From Telmatactis stephensoni (taxonomy: Eukaryota > Cnidaria > Anthozoa > Actiniaria > Isophelliidae): a DNA stretch of 64,000 nucleotides. The position numbers and the translations under genes are program-made. Below, piece after piece: positions 60,164-64,000 of the stretch. Within the stretch, counting starts at the first letter, position 1. Each line of letters opens with the position of its first letter. Below the pieces are notes generated by a model. The model was not told where the DNA came from. It made no database searches and worked only from the letters and a program-made list of their open reading frames with translations. The stretch lies in NCBI GenBank assembly GCA_029948255.1, contig JALIZF010001352.1:1-64000 (forward strand), written 5' to 3'.

Positions 60164-60490
60164 TATGTTTCAGCTGAATATGTCTGGCGCTTTATGTTTT
60201 ATCATCCATCCATCCATTCAACCCGTTATTCATTCGTTTTTTCATTCATTCATTCATTCATTCATTCATTCATTCATTCTTTCTTTCATTTATTCAATCG
60301 TCTATTCATTCGTTCATTTCATATTCATCATAACGAATGGTTATAATGAATATTAACTGAACGAATGAATAGATGATTGAATGAATGAAAGAAAGAAAGA
60401 AAGAATGAATGAATAAACGAATGAATAACAGGTTGAATGGATGGATGCATGGATGATAAAACATAAAGCGACATTTAGCTGAAACATACA
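60164..60490. mobile_element. 325-bp palindrome with simple-repeat arms
   Basis: TATGTTTCAGCTGAATATGT and CGCTTTATGTTTTATCATCC are matched at the other end by GGATGATAAAACATAAAGCG and ACATTTAGCTGAAACATA. The arms between are (ATCC)n, (TTCA)n and (TTTC)n and their complements, meeting near 60,330. Confidence 0.
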
Positions 60491-60941
60491 TATAATAATT
60501 TAGCCATATACTCTGGTTGGGGTGGAAGAGTGATTATTCGGGAGGGGGACTTACCCGAACCAGGGGACTTACTCAATCATTTACGGTTTCAGTTGTGCAT
60601 GATTTTTACGGTTTTTCTTTCATTCTGTCTCCATTTTAGATCCTAAGAGAGGATTACTAAAGAACCTAAGGTCGGTAGTCATTTTTAATTGTGCAAAGAG
60701 TATAATACATGTAGTCCAAAAATACATGATCGCCAAATTAGCGTTGCTTTCAGGATATAGAAAACCACACTCTTGGATTTGATATGTTACCGTAACTGTA
60801 TTCTCGACAGTACGACGACTTTTTTATCGTACCGTATTTCCGTAACGTATGTTTCCCGTAAATATAATTAAGATCAGTCTCACTGTCGAGAGAATACAAT
60901 GACGCACTTCGAATACCGTTTGACGTAGTATACGTAATTAG

Positions 60942-61506
60942 GCAAGAGAAGATATGAGGTAAGATAAGAAATCGCGCATATTAGGTCTTTTGACAATTAT
61001 ATGCCCCGTTTGATGCTATTTTTAGAGTGAATCTGATTGATCGAGAGCGCGCGGGCTCAGTTTCGCATTGCTTCAAGACTCACAATGGCGAAAAAAGGGT
61101 GTATAACGTTTGCCGATGAAAAAGAGTTTGAAAAATTACATAGAAAAAGGGCAAATAGAGTACTCCCACCCCACCCCCCAAAAAAATCGAAAATGGTCTT
61201 GGTTAAGTCGAACTACAGTTTGGAAGAGGAAGAAACAAGTGTACCTGAGGAAGAAACAAGTTCGGAGGAAGAAAATATATCAGTAGTTCTGAGGAAGAAA
61301 GTGGGAGTTCAAAGGGAGCCGAATGTGGACGTAGTTATCAGAGGAAGAAACTGACGAAGGCGATATTTCAGAGGAAGAAGCCAGTACTTCAGAGAGACAA
61401 AAGGTTAGCTCAGGTTCACATCCGCGCGGTCCTGGTGACGAAGTTCTAAAAATAGCATCAAACGGGGCATATGATGATTCCGTCTCTTATCTCATTTTCT
61501 CTTGAC
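60942..61506. mobile_element. 565-bp TIR element carrying an acidic ORF
   Basis: GCAAGAGAAGATATGAGGTA at the left faces ATCTCATTTTCTCTTGAC at the right. A second, stronger block, ATATGCCCCGTTTGATGCTA with TTTTTAGA, is exactly mirrored at 61,445-61,475. Between the arms lies the ORF at 61,085-61,354. Confidence 0.
61085..61354 (+). CDS. 89-residue basic-then-acidic ORF inside a TIR element
   Basis: It starts MAKKGCITFADEKEFEKLHR, has a basic KRANR...PPKKSK stretch, then Glu-rich repeats (LEEEETS, PEEETSSEEEN). After the stop, another frame continues with SEEE-type repeats to about 61,440, suggesting a frameshifted longer ORF. It resembles the disordered N-terminus of a transposon-encoded or nuclear protein, but no family is recognised. 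Low confidence that it is expressed. Confidence 0.
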   Translation: MAKKGCITFADEKEFEKLHRKRANRVLPPHPPKKSKMVLVKSNYSLEEEETSVPEEETSSEEENISVVLRKKVGVQREPNVDVVIRGRN

Positions 61507-62929
61507 TAAGGAAAAAAGCTTGTATCCGCCATCTTGCTCACTGAATAAAAAAATCGCAGTTTCGTCTGCATAGCCTCAATTAATCAAGGAGTAATTCAAT
61601 TGTCTAAAAAAATCAAATCCCGTGTATTGTGTTTCATTTTCTATCCACTTCTTTCATTCTATTTTTGTTTATATCTTCTTTTCAATTGTCACACTTTGTC
61701 TTGTAAAACGTGATTCTTTCACAGGCGAAATTTCGCTTTTTAAAATTAAAATTTCCATCGGTGCAGATAAACATTACAAGTACGGTTTGTTTCTTTTAAA
61801 ATATTAGACGAATAAATTAAAGGTCAACAAAGAACGAGTTTAAGTGAGATAAAAATATATTACATAGGTAGTACGTGATGTTACACTAGATTTTGTTGGG
61901 ATAAAAGTTGACATAGTACGTCCATACTCGGCTAAAGATAGAGATTGTGTGAGTTCTGCCCGATTGCACGAAAACCGCAACGTCATCCGCGTTAAATTAA
62001 CTCAACTGATCTGCAGTTGCGATATCGTTAAAATTCAGCTGCACGCATTAACACTAAGTCGATTTTTATCGCAACAACGTCTCAGTAAAAAGGTTGTGCT
62101 TTATTACACGATAAGCTTTCGAAGAGACAATAAAAACGACCTTACGAGAAACAAAAATAAAAGTGAAAATAGAAAACAGAAAACAGAACAAACAGGATCG
62201 AAAATCAAATCTACTGGAAGTAAAGTTTGTTCTCTTCCGTTATGGCCGTAGGGCGTCGTAAGCAATGTCAAAAATCACGCTTCCTTGTACAGACAAACAA
62301 AATAATACTACAGTTAAAAAAAACTCCTATAGAGTTGAAAGCAATTGATTCTATTATGGAACTTAATCGATTCGAGGAAATGTCAACCCTAGCCTATGGC
62401 AACAAATTAATTCGTACAAATTGAAGATTTATCTAAAAATCTTAGGATAGCTAAAGAATTATAGTTTGTTGAGAATCTTTGAGAATTTAAGCCCGGAGCC
62501 TTTCTGATTTTGTAATGGCGGTTTTGTATGCTTCCTATATAAAGTCCAAGTAAATCTTGTTATTTTTATTATTTAAAACTCGTGTGTTGTGCGACATTCT
62601 AGACGTTGATTGGCTCAGTACTAGTGAGCTGTGATATTAGTGGAAAGCATTTTTCTTATGACACAGTACTCTTCCTTTTTGAGTTTCAATTCCTTGAAGT
62701 ATTTTTTTTTTTTTTCATTCAACGATCTTTGAGAATGCTGCCTAGCCTTGTTCGTGCTAAAATGTTGATAGACTATCAAAGTCTGATGGCAAGCCTGTCT
62801 AAAAAATCCAAATGTGCATGCAAGCATGAGAGAAATGACTATTGTGACGTTATCTTTTACAAATTAAGTCACTAAAAGCACCCAAATCAGTATCCATTGC
62901 CGTATTTTTTCGGCATGATAGACACTTAT

Positions 62930-63215
62930 TTCAAAAAACGTTGTCACGGTTCAAAGCAAGAAGCGTCAAGGCAAGCTCGAAATGAATGCTAGTTTTGTGC
63001 TGATAACAATTATGATGTATTCAAATCAGACTTGTTATCAAAAGAATTGAGTACGGTATACTAACAAGGACTTGAAAATGCTGACATTTTGTAATTAGTT
63101 CAATAGAAACGAGTCTGATTTGAATACATTACAAACAAAACCAGCGCACATTAATATTATTTGGTCTTGGCTTGACGCTTGTTGCTCTGAACCGCGACAA
63201 CGTTTTTTAAATAGT
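62930..63215. mobile_element. Foldback element, about 285 bp
   Basis: AAAAAACGTTGTCACGGTTC and AGAAGCGTCAAGGCAAG pair with CTTGGCTTGACGCTTG and GAACCGCGACAACGTTTTTT. The inner arms GATGTATTCAAATCAGAC / GTCTGATTTGAATACAT also pair. There is no ORF. Confidence 0.
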
Positions 63216-64000
63216 CAAACTTTGTGCACTGTACAAAATTCTAGAAAGTAATATTAGTCCATGAGTGTATTATTGCCGAATAACGCACTGTTTTTATCTA
63301 ATAGAGGATTACTGAGACTTATATACAGCATTTTATATACAGCATTATTAGGTGTATTGGATCAATGCAGCTGAGGGCGTACAAGATGAAAGCTCTCGCG
63401 TCGATCCTACCGTAAGCGCATTTGCTAGCTGAAGAAACCACAACAGTCTCTAACACTTCGTTAAACAACGAATTACAACAAAGTTAAAATCAAGAAAGAA
63501 AAAGAGAAAAGAAATAAAGTAGAAAAGAATGGAAATTTTACATAACATAAAGTAAAGGCTAAAGGCTCTGCAAAATACATACGCGACTCGTAAAATATCA
63601 GCCCGTAATACACAAGAAAATCTAATAAGTGGTATTTATTCAAGTCTGAGATAACTGTTAGCTCTAAATGTCCAAGAACATTAAAATCTTAAAAGATCTA
63701 GAGTATGCTACTGGCCAAACGTCACGTCTTAGAATTATCAGAATTCCCAAATATGGTAAGCTAGTACATATGCCCTTATATGGAGGTAAGAACCGGCTCG
63801 TATATAAATGGCACTTTTTATGAAGCAATGTTTCCTGTTATTAAGGAATCGTTAAATTCCTTTTCTAATTATTTCTCGTTTTTTTCTATTTGATATTGAA
63901 CGTTTGTGAAAGTACAGTAGTACCATTAATTACCCAACCCAAATGTGATGATAGTGAAAAACATGAAGTACAGAATAAATCTTAGGGCGTTTTCTATTAG

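Larger units (their letters stand above)
58765..64000. other. Region upstream of the GPCR with no called gene
   Basis: The GPCR promoter should lie directly above 58,764. The rest holds a purine-rich GAAA tract (59,042-59,620), a long palindrome (60,164-60,490), an ORF-bearing TIR element (60,942-61,506) and a foldback (62,930-63,215). Nothing is recognised in 61,510-62,930 apart from unsupported short frames, or in 63,215-64,000. Confidence 0.

Noticed and set aside
62248..62424. 59-codon frame starting MAVGRRKQCQKSR
   Set aside because: Short, isolated, AT-rich and without recognisable features.

Overview
The window is nuclear DNA of an animal. Genes are split by GT-AG introns with consistent phases, the intergenic DNA is AT-rich and full of microsatellites and short inverted-repeat (foldback, MITE-like) elements, and the proteins are metazoan (ADAMTS protease, LRR-ectodomain GPCR). 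The gene styles and repeats suggest a non-bilaterian marine invertebrate, most likely an anthozoan cnidarian, but the species cannot be fixed from sequence alone.

Layout. (1) 1-10,692, plus strand: the 3' part of a large single-pass membrane protein gene with fibronectin-III-like domains, a propeller-like region, a Cys-rich stretch, a ZU5-like region, a Calx-beta-like domain, one TM helix and an acidic tail with an FxNPxY motif; the 5' end lies outside the window. (2) 12,864-34,713, minus strand: a complete ADAMTS metalloprotease in 24 exons, running from signal peptide to PLAC domain. (3) 39,102-41,898, minus strand: ribosomal protein eL36 in three coding exons, plus a probable 5'UTR exon. 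(4) 42,592-47,198, plus strand: phosphoacetylglucosamine mutase (PGM3) in two exons, head-to-head with RPL36, with two single-base frameshifts. (5) 53,935-58,764, minus strand: a compact LRR-ectodomain rhodopsin-family GPCR of 580 residues in four exons. The genes are not obviously functionally linked, apart from the shared RPL36/PGM3 upstream region.

Between and inside the genes lie about two dozen inverted-repeat elements. Some have visible target-site duplications, at least two carry short ORFs, and several families recur within the window (AAGGCCTGGGTCA ends; CGCGCGCTCTGATTGG motif; CCATAGAAAATAC ends). There is also the 3' end of a CR1/L2-like LINE. I found no rRNA, no CRISPR and no convincing tRNA, and no prokaryote-like system. 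The most unusual items are the architecture of the first gene, ORF-bearing non-autonomous elements, a decayed duplicate of the ADAMTS furin-site exon, a poly-Gln C-terminus on eL36 and the PGM3 frameshifts. All domain calls were made by eye and no database search was run. [Form note: the original answer gave no feature confidence values; every confidence of 0 is a placeholder required by the schema, not an estimate.]
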